A stretch of 64,000 nucleotides of DNA, taken from Hyphomicrobium sp. (GTDB lineage: Bacteria > Pseudomonadota > Alphaproteobacteria > Rhizobiales > Hyphomicrobiaceae). The stretch is from contig NZ_WBUE01000006.1 of NCBI RefSeq assembly GCF_009026145.1, forward strand, positions 117,694 to 181,693, in the 5' to 3' direction. Position 1 is the first letter of the stretch; the number at the start of each line of letters is the position of its first letter. The notes under the pieces are model-generated. The model worked only from the letters and a program-made list of their open reading frames with translations, did no database searches and had not been told where the DNA came from. Shown piece by piece: positions 9,326 to 19,827 of this stretch. The translations under genes and the position numbers were made by a program.

Positions 9326-11337
9326 ACGAGCATCAAAAAGGCAAGCACCATCAAGAGACCGACCAGGGCGACGAACACGCCGCTCAGGTATTGGCGGATC
9401 GTGAGTAGCTGCAGATAGTTGAACTTGCTGGCCGCATATGAAGTCCCCTCCACAATCGGTTCATAAATCGAATCCCACACGAGGTCGCGCATCGTGACCG
9501 TGATGCGTGCGGGCCGGGGATCGCCGGGCGGCGGCATCTCGACCCGCTCGCGCGCCGAAAACGCGATCTCCCCGAAAACGCGTCGGATCGGCTGCGCGAA
9601 GCTGTCGGCCGTATACTCGGTGGCCGGGCTGGCGTCGGGATAGCCGCAATCCCAAGCCGGGCCACGGCGCACAGCGCGCGAGGCGAGGCCGTGAATGATC
9701 TCGACGGCGGCAAGCGCCGAGATGGCGATGAAGGCGAAGACCAGTAGGCCGTTGTAGGAGCTGCGGCTCTCGCCAATGGGCACGATCGACAGCCACGCAA
9801 TGCTGCTCTGCGCCGGCATGCGCCCGCCCACGAGGTCTTGCGTCAAGGGCGCCAGCGCATCGATGACGAAGCCCGGAAGGACGCCCGCCGCGAGGCACAG
9901 GAAAGCAAATGCGAACATGGCGGCGAGAGACGCCCTGTCGGTCTCGCGCGCATTTCGCGCCGCCGGTGTGCGCGGGCGGCCGAGGAACGTTACTCCGAAC
10001 GCCTTGACGAAGCAGGCCGCGGCGAGCGCCGCCGACAGCGCGAGCATCGCTCCCACGGCAGGTACGATGAGCTTCAGGCCCCAAGACGGCAGCACCGGGC
10101 TCAAGAGAATCGCTTGGAAGGTCAGCCACTCGGAGACGAAGCCGTTGAGCGGCGGCAGCGCCGAGATTGCGACGCATCCCGTGAGGAACGTGAAGGCGGT
10201 GAGCGGCATGCGATGTATGAGGCCGCCCAGATGCTCCATGTCGCGCTCGCCGGTCGCCGCCAGAACGGCGCCCGCGCCGAAGAACAGCAGGCTCTTGAAA
10301 ATGCTGTGATTGAAGACGTGGAACAGGGCGCCCGTCAGAGCAAGCGCGGCGAGCGCCGCCATATCATGTGCCGAAAAAGCGAGCGCGAGGCCGAGGCCGA
10401 TGAAGATGATGCCGATGTTCTCCACCGTGTGATAGGCAAGCAGCCGCTTGAGGTCGTGCTGCATGAGGGCGCTGAGCACGCCCAAGACGCAGGTCAAGCC
10501 GGCAAGCGCGATCACCAGTATGCTCCACCACCACACCGGCGCCCCGTTGAGATCGAAGATGATGCGGATGAATCCGTAGACCGCTACCTTTGTCATCACC
10601 CCGCTCATGAGCGCGGAGACGTGGCTCGGCGCCGCCGGGTGCGCGAGCGGTAGCCACACGTGCAGGGGCACGAGCCCCGCCTTCGAGCCGGCGCCCAGGA
10701 TGACCAGCAGCAGAACGAGGCCCGAGAGTGGCGTGGTCACGCCGCGCATCTCGTCGAACGCATAGCTGCCGGTCGGCCCTGCGAGCAGGCCGAAAGCCAG
10801 CAGCAGCGCCATCGTGCCGAAGCCCGCCATGATGATGTAGATGTAGCCCGCGCGCACGTTCTCTGGATCTCGATGGTGTGCGATCACGAGCATCCAGGAG
10901 GTGAGTGACATGGACTCCCAGGCGACGAGGAAGGTGAAAGCATCGTCCGCGAGCACGACGAGATTCATGCAGGCCAAGAACGCGGGATAGAACGGCAGCA
11001 CCCGTCCCGCCATTTCCTCATGCTCGCCGTAGCCGATGGCATAGAGGCTTGCGCCTGCGCCCCCCAGGCTGCTCACGGCGAAAAAGAACGCCGAGAGTGC
11101 ATCGATACGGAAATTGGCCCCGATCCAGGGCAGCCCAAGCGGCAGCCGCAGCGACGAAGGCGCGGTATCGGGGCCAACCAGGAAGGCGACGGATACGACC
11201 AGTGTGGCGAGAGTGATCACCAGGCACGCCCCGTAGACAGCCCGCGTTGCCGCGCTCCAGCGCAGCGTCCCCACGGCGAGCGCCGAAACGCTGAGGAGCG
11301 CAGGCACGCTCCACAATGCGGCCCCCACGGGAGTCAT
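9316..11337 (-). CDS. Hyf/Ehr complex antiporter-like subunit HyfB, copy 1
   Basis: A 673-residue HyfB-type subunit, the same length as E. coli HyfB (672). It has the antiporter-like core with the TM5 glutamate (FLVAWESMSLTSWM) and the TM7 lysine (GAGSKAGLVPLHVWLP). The long C-terminal extension contains RRGPAWDCGYPD, shared with the second copy. It lies 55 bases downstream of a clearly paralogous gene on the same strand. The two align along their whole length with long identical blocks, so they are a tandem duplication. Having two HyfB copies plus HyfF gives the complex three potential ion-pumping modules. Confidence 0.92.
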   Translation of the reverse strand: MTPVGAALWSVPALLSVSALAVGTLRWSAATRAVYGACLVITLATLVVSVAFLVGPDTAPSSLRLPLGLPWIGANFRIDALSAFFFAVSSLGGAGASLYAIGYGEHEEMAGRVLPFYPAFLACMNLVVLADDAFTFLVAWESMSLTSWMLVIAHHRDPENVRAGYIYIIMAGFGTMALLLAFGLLAGPTGSYAFDEMRGVTTPLSGLVLLLVILGAGSKAGLVPLHVWLPLAHPAAPSHVSALMSGVMTKVAVYGFIRIIFDLNGAPVWWWSILVIALAGLTCVLGVLSALMQHDLKRLLAYHTVENIGIIFIGLGLALAFSAHDMAALAALALTGALFHVFNHSIFKSLLFFGAGAVLAATGERDMEHLGGLIHRMPLTAFTFLTGCVAISALPPLNGFVSEWLTFQAILLSPVLPSWGLKLIVPAVGAMLALSAALAAACFVKAFGVTFLGRPRTPAARNARETDRASLAAMFAFAFLCLAAGVLPGFVIDALAPLTQDLVGGRMPAQSSIAWLSIVPIGESRSSYNGLLVFAFIAISALAAVEIIHGLASRAVRRGPAWDCGYPDASPATEYTADSFAQPIRRVFGEIAFSARERVEMPPPGDPRPARITVTMRDLVWDSIYEPIVEGTSYAASKFNYLQLLTIRQYLSGVFVALVGLLMVLAFLMLVWT

Positions 11338-11392
11338 GCTGCGCCTCCCTTGTGAGGGAGGCGCATCGCTGTTCGCGCCGGGAGGAAAGCGA

Positions 11393-13402
11393 TCATGGCC
11401 ATAGCGACACCGCGAGCAGCAAGGCGACGAGGGCGCCGAAGACCAGACTGAGGTACTGGCGGATGGTCAGAAACTGCAGGGAATTCATGCGCTCGGAGGC
11501 AAACGCGATCCAGCCCTCGATCGGCGCGTAGATCAGTTCCCACACGAGATCCCGCAGCCTGATGTCGATGCGCGCCGGGCGCGCGTCGCCGGGGGCCGGC
11601 ATGTGGACGCGCTCGCGCGCGAGGAACACCTCCGAGAACACGCGGCGCAGCGGCTGCGCGAAGCTATCGGCAGTGTACTGCGTTGCCGGTATCGGATCGG
11701 GATAGCCGCAGTCCCAAGCCGGGCCGCGGCGGACGGCGCGCGAGGCAAAGCGATGAATGACCTCGGCTGCAAACACTGCCGACATCGCGATGAAGGCGAA
11801 AACAAGTAGTCCATTGTAGGAGCTGCGGCTCTCGGCCACCGGTACGATCGACAGCCAGGGGAGCGCCGCTTGCTGCGGCATGCGCTGTCCGACGAGATTC
11901 TGGGCAAGGGGTGCCATGGCGTCGATGATGAACCCGGGGAGAATGCCGGCCAGCAGGCAAAGGCAGAGCAGTATCGCCATGGCGGCGAGGGAGAAGGCGT
12001 CCGTCTCCAGGGCATCAGCCGCCGCATCCGAGCGCGGCCGGCCAAGAAACGTTATGCCGTAAGCGCGCACGAAGCAGGCAGCTGAAAGGGCAGCGCCGAG
12101 CGCGAGCATCGCACCGGCCGCCGGCACCAGGAGCCGCAGTCCCCACTGCGGAAGATCGGGACTGAGCAAGACGGCCTGGAAGACGAGCCACTCGGAGACA
12201 AACCCGTTGAGCGGAGGCAGGGCGGATATCGCGACGCAGCCACCCAGGAAGGCAAACGCCGTCCATGGCATGCGGTGAATGAGACCGCCGAGCCTTTCGA
12301 TGTCGCGCGCGCCCGTGGAGCCGAGCACGGCCCCGGCGCCGAAGAACAAGAGGTTCTTGAACAGCGCATGATTGAGCACGTGGAACAGCGCCGCCGAGAA
12401 GGCGACCGCTGCCGCCGCGGTCATGCCATTGGCCTTGAAGGCAAGCGCCAATCCCAGTCCGACGAAGATGATGCCGACGTTCTCGACAGTGCTGTAGGCC
12501 AGCAGCCGCTTGAAGTCGCGCTGCATGGTCGCAAACAGCACGCCCAGCACGGCCGTGACGCTGCCGAGCACCAGCACCACGCTGCCCCACCACCACACCG
12601 GCGACCCCAGCAGATCGAAGATGATGCGGATGAAGCCGTAGATCGCGACTTTGGTCATGGCGCCGCTCATCAGGGCCGATACATGGCTCGGCGCCGCCGG
12701 GTGGGCGAGCGGCAGCCACACGTGCAGCGGCACGAGGCCGGCCTTCGAGCCGGCTCCCAAGAGAACGAGCGCGAGGATGAGGCCCCGGTGCCAACCGGCA
12801 TTCTCCACGCCGCGAATATCGGCGAACGCGTAGCCTCCAGTGGGACCAGCCAGCAAGCCGAAGGCGAGGAGAAGCGCGAGCGTCCCGAAGCTCGCCATCA
12901 CAATATAGATGTAGCCGGCCCGCCGATTGTCTGGATCCTGATGATAGGTCATGACCAGGAGCCACGACGTGAGCGACATGAACTCCCACGCGAAGAGGAA
13001 GCTGAACGCATCCGCAGCGACGATGACGAGGTTCATGCCGGCGAGGAAGGCTGGGTAGAAGGGCAGCACGCGGCCCGGGCTCTTCTCGTGCTCGCCATAG
13101 CCGAGCGCGTAGAGACTGGCGGCAGCACCGGCGAGATTGACCACCGCCAGGAAGAATGCGGCGAGGGCATCGACGACGAAGTGTGCACCGATCCACGGCA
13201 GGCCGACGGGTAGCCGAAGCGACTCCACGTGACCGGCGCCCGCCAGTAGCTCGGTGCATGCAGCGAACAGGATCGCGAGGCAGGTCAACAGGCACGCCAG
13301 ATAGATGAGGCGCGAGCCGATCGCCATTCGCTGCACGGCGACACCCAGCACGGCGATGCCGAGTAGCGCCGCCACGCCCCACAATGTCACCGCAACTGCC
13401 AT
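11393..13402 (-). CDS. Hyf/Ehr complex antiporter-like subunit HyfB, copy 2 (first gene of complex)
   Basis: A 669-residue HyfB-type membrane subunit, the promoter-proximal structural gene. The core motifs match copy 1 (FAWEFMSLTSWL with the TM5 glutamate, GAGSKAGLVPLHVWLP with the TM7 lysine, RRGPAWDCGYPD in the C-terminal extension). Divergence is concentrated at the N terminus and in loops. All putative proton-path charges are intact in both copies, so neither looks degenerate. The gene begins 73 bases after an XRE regulator on the same strand, which may be cotranscribed. The operon contains no HyfA/HyfH polyferredoxin, no HyfD and no maturation genes. Confidence 0.92.
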   Translation of the reverse strand: MAVAVTLWGVAALLGIAVLGVAVQRMAIGSRLIYLACLLTCLAILFAACTELLAGAGHVESLRLPVGLPWIGAHFVVDALAAFFLAVVNLAGAAASLYALGYGEHEKSPGRVLPFYPAFLAGMNLVIVAADAFSFLFAWEFMSLTSWLLVMTYHQDPDNRRAGYIYIVMASFGTLALLLAFGLLAGPTGGYAFADIRGVENAGWHRGLILALVLLGAGSKAGLVPLHVWLPLAHPAAPSHVSALMSGAMTKVAIYGFIRIIFDLLGSPVWWWGSVVLVLGSVTAVLGVLFATMQRDFKRLLAYSTVENVGIIFVGLGLALAFKANGMTAAAAVAFSAALFHVLNHALFKNLLFFGAGAVLGSTGARDIERLGGLIHRMPWTAFAFLGGCVAISALPPLNGFVSEWLVFQAVLLSPDLPQWGLRLLVPAAGAMLALGAALSAACFVRAYGITFLGRPRSDAAADALETDAFSLAAMAILLCLCLLAGILPGFIIDAMAPLAQNLVGQRMPQQAALPWLSIVPVAESRSSYNGLLVFAFIAMSAVFAAEVIHRFASRAVRRGPAWDCGYPDPIPATQYTADSFAQPLRRVFSEVFLARERVHMPAPGDARPARIDIRLRDLVWELIYAPIEGWIAFASERMNSLQFLTIRQYLSLVFGALVALLLAVSLWP

Positions 13403-13475
13403 CGCCAGCTACCTTTGCTGAGAGGACGTTGAATGCGAACCGCGTCGAGGCGGTGTGTTGCCACCTGCGCTTGGC

Positions 13476-13721
13476 TCAGGCCTTGAGGCGAATGCCGCGA
13501 CCTCCGGAAAGACTGGTGGCGCCCTCGGCGATGAGCTCGATGCCGGCGCCATCCAGGGCCGACACGAGCTTGGTCAGCGAATCGACATTGCCGCGGATGA
13601 CGCCCCCGCTTGCCTCCATGCGCTGAATGGTCGGCAGCGACAGCCCCGCGAGCTCGGCAAGCTTGCGCTGATCAATTCCGAGCAGAGCGCGCGCACCTCG
13701 GAGCTGAGCGGACGTTATCAT
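13476..13721 (-). CDS. Small XRE-family DNA-binding regulator
   Basis: An 81-residue helix-turn-helix protein of the XRE/Cro type. The HTH occupies about residues 5-60: AQLRGARALLGIDQRKLAELAGLS followed by a recognition helix SLPTIQRMEAS. There is no separate sensor domain. It lies directly upstream of, and on the same strand as, the Hyf-like operon (73 bases), so it is a candidate local regulator, possibly autoregulatory. The region before its start is AT-richer than its surroundings (13715-13765), consistent with a promoter. Confidence 0.82.
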   Translation of the reverse strand: MITSAQLRGARALLGIDQRKLAELAGLSLPTIQRMEASGGVIRGNVDSLTKLVSALDGAGIELIAEGATSLSGGRGIRLKA

Positions 13722-14100
13722 GCGCTACATATCAGTATTGATGTTTGATGCATTATATTTCATCGCCGGCGTACATGCCACCCGGCAAATGTGCGTACGC
13801 GTCAAAGCCTGTGGATGAGTGGGCAGCGACTCGGGGGCGCAGCGAAGATGTGAGCGTCCGGCTCGCCGATAAGCGAGGTCAGATGACAAGCCCCGGACCA
13901 CCAGGTCCGGGGCTCTGGTTGCCGCGGGAGGGCGCCTGGGGCAACCGAAGATGAAGCCGCGGGGGGATCGGCTTCGTGCAGCGACAACGTTGAACGAACG
14001 CAATCGTTCCGGGCGGGGGCGAGAATCCTCTCCGCCCGGGCGCGGCGCAGAAAGCAGCCAGGGTCGAATTCTCTGCGGGCGAATCAGCTATCGCTCGGCA
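13722..14100. other. Intergenic region with AT-rich promoter-like DNA and one strong hairpin
   Basis: About 380 bases between the divergent XRE regulator and rmuC. The left end (13725-13765) is AT-rich for this genome and may hold the XRE/hyf promoter. A perfect 11-bp stem with a four-base ACCA loop lies at 13889-13899 / 13904-13914 (AGCCCCGGACC and its complement). It lacks a T-run on either strand, so it is not a standard intrinsic terminator. The open frame running into rmuC from 13951 is not counted as coding. Confidence 0.5.
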
Positions 14101-15291
14101 ATGCTCGAATGGCTGCAAACGGTTGATTTTGGTCCGCTTGAGATTTTCCCTGGCAGCATGCCGCCGGAATTCTTCTACGCGGGCAGCGTGGCCATCGGCG
14201 TGGCTCTCATTCTCGCGCTGATGCTGGTGAGCCGCGGGCGCGGGCGCGCGGCGCAGATGGAATTCGCCGAGCTCAAAGGCCGGCTGTCGGCGATGGCCGA
14301 GCTGGCGGCGCAGCAGAGCGCCGAGCAAGCCCGCACCCTCAATGAGCGCATCGACACCCTGGCGCGGCACCTGTCGCAGACGCTCGATACGACCGCTGCG
14401 CGCCTCGGTGACAACCTGCACGAGGCCGGGCGGCGCACCTCGGAAAGCCTGTCGACGCTGAATGAGCGCCTGGCGCTGATCGACGAAGCCAATCGCAGCC
14501 TTTCGGATCTTTCGAGCGAGGTTGGCTCGCTGCACGGGGTGCTGGCCAACAAGCAGGCGCGCGGCGCCTTCGGGCAGATGCGCATGGAGACCATCGTGCG
14601 CGACGCGCTGCCAGCCGGCGCCTTCGATTTTCAGCCGACGCTGTCGAACGGCAAGCGCCCCGACTGCGTGATCCGGCTGCCCAACGCGCAAGCCGCGCTG
14701 GTCATCGATTCCAAGTTTCCGCTCGAGGGCTTTGAGGCACTGCGTATCGCCCAGTCGGCGGAGGAGATGAAGCCCGCCTGCGCGGCCATCCGCGAAGCCG
14801 TCGGGCGTCACGTGGCGGCGATCGCCGAGAAGTACCTCATCCCCGGCGAGACGCAGGACACTGCCTTGATGTTCGTGCCCTCGGAATCGATCTGCGCCGA
14901 CCTGTTCGAGAAATTTCCCGATCTCGTGCAAGCGGCGCACCGCATGCGCGTGATGATCGTTGCACCCAACACGCTGATGCTGGCGGTGCAGACCCTGCAG
15001 GCGTTGCTGAAGGACGCAAAGATGCGCGACCACGCCGACGTCATCCAGCGCGAGGTCGCCTTGCTGCTCACCGATGTCACGCAGCTCGTCGAGCGCATCG
15101 CCGATCTCGAACGGCACTTTGCCTTATCGATGAGGTCTCTGGACAAGGTATCTGCGTCGACGACGAAAATCGTCGGCCGGCAACAGCGCCTGACCTCCCT
15201 CGATCTCGATGCAATGCAGGGCATCGACGGCAACGTCACGGCCCTGCCAGACACCGAAGCCAAGGAAGCCAAGCGCAGCCGCGGACGCTAA
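14101..15291 (+). CDS. rmuC: DNA recombination protein RmuC
   Basis: A 396-residue RmuC-family protein. It has an N-terminal membrane anchor (about 20-42, FYAGSVAIGVALILALMLV), a long coiled-coil stretch (about 45-150, rich in A, E, L, R, S) and the conserved PD-(D/E)XK-like domain with ARGAFGQMRMETIVRDAL, RPDCVIRLP and VIDSKFPLEGFEAL. RmuC limits DNA inversions at short repeats, and in some bacteria opposes restriction of the cell's own DNA. ATG at 14101 (MLEWLQTV) was preferred over 13951 because the 50 upstream codons are arginine/glycine-rich and unlike the family. It is convergent with creA, 14 bases apart. Confidence 0.92.
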   Translation: MLEWLQTVDFGPLEIFPGSMPPEFFYAGSVAIGVALILALMLVSRGRGRAAQMEFAELKGRLSAMAELAAQQSAEQARTLNERIDTLARHLSQTLDTTAARLGDNLHEAGRRTSESLSTLNERLALIDEANRSLSDLSSEVGSLHGVLANKQARGAFGQMRMETIVRDALPAGAFDFQPTLSNGKRPDCVIRLPNAQAALVIDSKFPLEGFEALRIAQSAEEMKPACAAIREAVGRHVAAIAEKYLIPGETQDTALMFVPSESICADLFEKFPDLVQAAHRMRVMIVAPNTLMLAVQTLQALLKDAKMRDHADVIQREVALLLTDVTQLVERIADLERHFALSMRSLDKVSASTTKIVGRQQRLTSLDLDAMQGIDGNVTALPDTEAKEAKRSRGR

Positions 15292-15305
15292 GCAGGAATA
15301 CGGCG

Positions 15306-15812
15306 CTAGCCGGCGATCCAGTCGGCGCACTTCGCCGGCGGAGCGTTCTCGCCCCAGGGGCTGATGGGCACGGCGGAGGTGGAGTTCTCCGGGCTGCCCT
15401 CGATGAGCTTGTCGGTGTAGATCAGGTAGACGAGCACGTTGCGCTTGGCATCGCAGCCGCGCACGATCTGCATCTTCTTGAAGATCAGCGAGCGGCGCTG
15501 GCTGAAGGCTTCGTCGCCCTGGGCGAGCTTCCGCTTGAATTTGATGGGGCCCACCTGCCGGCAGGCGAGCGAGGCGTTCGACAACTCCTCGGCAAGGCCG
15601 AGCCAGCCGGTCCAGCCGCCCTTCTCCGGCACGGTGAAGTAGCAGGTGACGCCCTCGACCTCGGGGTCGTCGATGGCGTAGGTGCCGAGCTTGTGGTCGG
15701 GCGACAGCAACTTCCACACCGTCGTCTTCTTGAAGATGAGGTCGGGGTCCTCGGCCGCCGCCGAAGCGACGAGCAGGAAGAGCAAGCCGACGCAGGCGGC
15801 TAGGGTGCGCAT
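15306..15812 (-). CDS. creA: CreA family secreted protein
   Basis: A 168-residue protein with a signal peptide ([20 protein letters not shown], cleavage around residue 20) followed by the CreA domain: [38 protein letters not shown] and later [23 protein letters not shown]. CreA proteins are periplasmic and their function is undefined. The start at 15812 is supported by a purine-rich GGAGACC ribosome site just upstream. Four cysteines in the mature part could form two disulfides. It stands alone on the minus strand. Confidence 0.9.
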   Translation of the reverse strand: MRTLAACVGLLFLLVASAAAEDPDLIFKKTTVWKLLSPDHKLGTYAIDDPEVEGVTCYFTVPEKGGWTGWLGLAEELSNASLACRQVGPIKFKRKLAQGDEAFSQRRSLIFKKMQIVRGCDAKRNVLVYLIYTDKLIEGSPENSTSAVPISPWGENAPPAKCADWIAG

Positions 15813-15945
15813 GGGTGGTCTCCATTCGGCGCGGCGCGGTGCCGCATGTAGTGCGATGCGAGCACATGGCCCCGCGATGCCCCGAGTGCAAGCTCTCCCA
15901 GCTTGGGAAGTGACGGGGGCGTGGGATGTGCTACAAGGCGCCGCC

Positions 15946-16419
15946 ATGAGCATGCCCGACGTAATTCAGGAAGCCCCCGGCCATCGCCCGTTCTGGGAGG
16001 CAAAGCCCCTCGCCGCCATGTCGCGCGAGGAGTGGGAATCCCTGTGCGACGGCTGCGGGCAGTGCTGCCTCCTCAAGGTCGAGGATGAGGACACCGGCGC
16101 CATTTATCTCACCAGCCTCGCCTGCAAGCTGCTCGATACGCAGACCTGCCGCTGCAGCGACTACGCCAACCGTAAAAAGCGCGTGACCGACTGCATCAGC
16201 ATGCGCCCGAAGCACATCGACGACCTGTCCTGGCTGCCGCAGACGTGCGCTTATCGCAGCCTGGCCGAGGGCCGCGGCCTCGAATGGTGGCATCCGCTCG
16301 TTTCAGGCGATCCCGACACAGTGCACGCCGCCGGCGTCTCGGTGCGTGGCTGGGTGCGCAGCGAGAAGGGCGTCAAGGAGAGCGCCATCGCGCGCTACAT
16401 CATCGGCGAGGCGGGCTGA
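15946..16419 (+). CDS. YcgN family cysteine-cluster protein
   Basis: A 157-residue soluble protein of the YcgN/UPF0260 family. Conserved cysteines appear as [11 protein letters not shown] (about residues 34-44), then [19 protein letters not shown] and VTDCISMRP. The pattern is expected to bind an Fe-S cluster or zinc. The family role is unknown. ATG 15946 gives MSMPDVIQE, with the usual PFWE...[18 protein letters not shown] entry to the domain. It precedes the ABC-F gene by 38 bases and may share its transcript. Confidence 0.92.
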   Translation: MSMPDVIQEAPGHRPFWEAKPLAAMSREEWESLCDGCGQCCLLKVEDEDTGAIYLTSLACKLLDTQTCRCSDYANRKKRVTDCISMRPKHIDDLSWLPQTCAYRSLAEGRGLEWWHPLVSGDPDTVHAAGVSVRGWVRSEKGVKESAIARYIIGEAG

Positions 16420-16457
16420 CGCTCGCTCCCCTTCTGCGTCCATGGTCGGATCAGCAC

Positions 16458-18269
<1,812 letters not shown>

Positions 18270-18290
18270 CGTGACGCTTCCCACCAATCT

Positions 18291-18424
18291 GTCATCCCGG
18301 GCAAGCGAGCGGCAGCGAGCGAAGACCCGGGATCCAGCGCATGCTTTTCATCGTTGGTGTCTTTGACGATTCTCATGCTGGGTCCCGGATAGCCTCCGCT
18401 AACGCGTCGGCTTCCGGGATGACA
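18291..18424. repeat. REP-like inverted pair (GTCATCCCGG ... CCGGGATGAC)
   Basis: Two outward copies of the common rhizobial-type intergenic repeat. The left half starts GTCATCCCGGGC (18291) and includes ACCCGGGATCCAGC (18325-18338); the right half contains GCTGGGTCCCGGAT and ends CCGGGATGACAG. Together they can fold into a large hairpin between two convergent genes. The right part overlaps the 3' end of the flavoprotein gene and supplies its last codons. Confidence 0.75.
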
Positions 18425-19655
18425 GCACATGCTGCTGCGCGACCCACTGCAAGGCGCCGCGGCCGGCCTGGGCGCCGGTCGCCAGGCAGGCCTGCAGCAG
18501 ATAGCCGCCCGTCGGCGCCTCCCAGTCGAGCATCTCGCCGGCGACGAATACGCCGGGGCGGCGACGCAGCATCAGGTTGGCGTCGACCTCGCCCCATTTG
18601 ACACCACCGGCGGTGGAGATGGCCCTGTCGATGGGCGCCGGCGCGATGAGTGGCAGCGGCACCGACTTGATCAGGGCCGCGAGCGCGTCTGCCCCCATGG
18701 CGGTCACACGCGCAGTTGCCGTTTCGTGCAGGAGGCCGATCTCGGCCGGCGACAAGCCGACTGCTTTGCGCAGGAAGGTCGACAGCGATTGCTTGCCGCG
18801 CGGCCTGCCGAGACGTGCGGCGAGATCGGCGACGGACACGTCGGGACGCAGGTCGACGCGCAGCTCCGCAGTTCCGCTGGACGCGAGGGCATCGCGCAAG
18901 GGCGCCGAGAGCGCGTAGACGGCACCGCCCTCGATGCCTTGCGCGGTGATCAGCGCCTCCCCGCGTACGCTCGTATTGCCGAAGCTCAGCGCGATGCGTT
19001 TCAACGGCTGGCCCTCGAAGCGGCCGCGAAACGTTTCTGACCAGTCGATGAGGAAGCCGCAATTGGACGGCGCCAGCGGCGCGACGGCGACGCCCGCTCC
19101 GGTGAGCGCTGGCACCCAGTCCCCCGTGGAGCCGAGGCGCGGCCAGCTCGCGCCGCCGAGGGCGAGGACGACGGCATCGGCGCCTGTCGCTCGCGTGCCG
19201 GTGGGCGTCTCGAACCTTAGGCATCCCGCCGCATCCCAGCCGAGCCAGCGATGGCGATTGCGGAACACGATCCCGGCGCCGATCAGCCGCGCGAGCCAGG
19301 CGCGCAACAGCGGCGAAGCCTTCATGGCGACGGGGAACACCCGCCCACTCGAGCCGATGAACGTCGGCTGGCCCAGCTCTTCGCACCAGGCGCGCACCGC
19401 TGCCGGCGGCAGCGCTTCGAGCGCCGGACGCAAGTGCTCCTGCGCCGCGCCGTAGCGGGCAAGGAAGTGCGCGAAGTCCTCGCTGTGCGTGAGATTGAGG
19501 CCGCCGCGCCCGGCGAGCAGAAACTTACGGGCCAGCGAGGGCATGCGGTCGTAAACGGTAACGGCGGCGCCTCCGGCGGCTAGCACCTCCGCCGCCATCA
19601 GGCCGGCCGGGCCTCCCCCGACGACGGCGACGCTGCAACTCGAGCCATCCCTCAC
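18399..19655 (-). CDS. BaiN/HI0933-like flavoprotein (NAD(P)/FAD-dependent oxidoreductase)
   Basis: A 418-residue flavoprotein. The N-terminal FAD-binding Rossmann motif is VAVVGGGPAGLMAAEVLA (about 9-26), followed by the family signature RKFLLAGRGGLNLTHSE. Near the C terminus is ISTAGGVKWGEVDANLMLRRRPGVFVAGEMLDWEAPTGGYLLQACLATG, typical of HI0933/BaiN-like proteins. Their substrates are mostly unknown; characterised relatives act in bile-acid metabolism. The final residues (about LSSRKPTR) and stop are encoded by the REP-like repeat, so the natural end was probably altered by insertion of that element. Monocistronic. Confidence 0.9.
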   Translation of the reverse strand: MRDGSSCSVAVVGGGPAGLMAAEVLAAGGAAVTVYDRMPSLARKFLLAGRGGLNLTHSEDFAHFLARYGAAQEHLRPALEALPPAAVRAWCEELGQPTFIGSSGRVFPVAMKASPLLRAWLARLIGAGIVFRNRHRWLGWDAAGCLRFETPTGTRATGADAVVLALGGASWPRLGSTGDWVPALTGAGVAVAPLAPSNCGFLIDWSETFRGRFEGQPLKRIALSFGNTSVRGEALITAQGIEGGAVYALSAPLRDALASSGTAELRVDLRPDVSVADLAARLGRPRGKQSLSTFLRKAVGLSPAEIGLLHETATARVTAMGADALAALIKSVPLPLIAPAPIDRAISTAGGVKWGEVDANLMLRRRPGVFVAGEMLDWEAPTGGYLLQACLATGAQAGRGALQWVAQQHVLSSRKPTR

Positions 19656-19827
19656 CGCGGCGCTGCTCCCCGTTTACGTCATGATGTCCCGCCTACATTG
19701 GTCCGGCTAGGCTGGCAACGCGCCCATTAGCGCCAGCTCGAGGTTATGGGTAAGGATTGCCTGGCCGCTCTAGGCGGAGGCGGCACACTGTTATAATGTT
19801 CCAAATCTGGCACCGAGGTACTTCCGC

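Noticed and set aside
13725..13765. TTGAT-like half-sites before the XRE regulator as an FNR box for the Hyf-like operon.
   Set aside because: The second half-site is not in the required inverted spacing, so no TTGAT-N4-ATCAA site is formed.
13951..14100. Longer N terminus for RmuC starting at 13951.
   Set aside because: The added residues are low-complexity and unlike the family; the start at 14101 precedes the membrane anchor.
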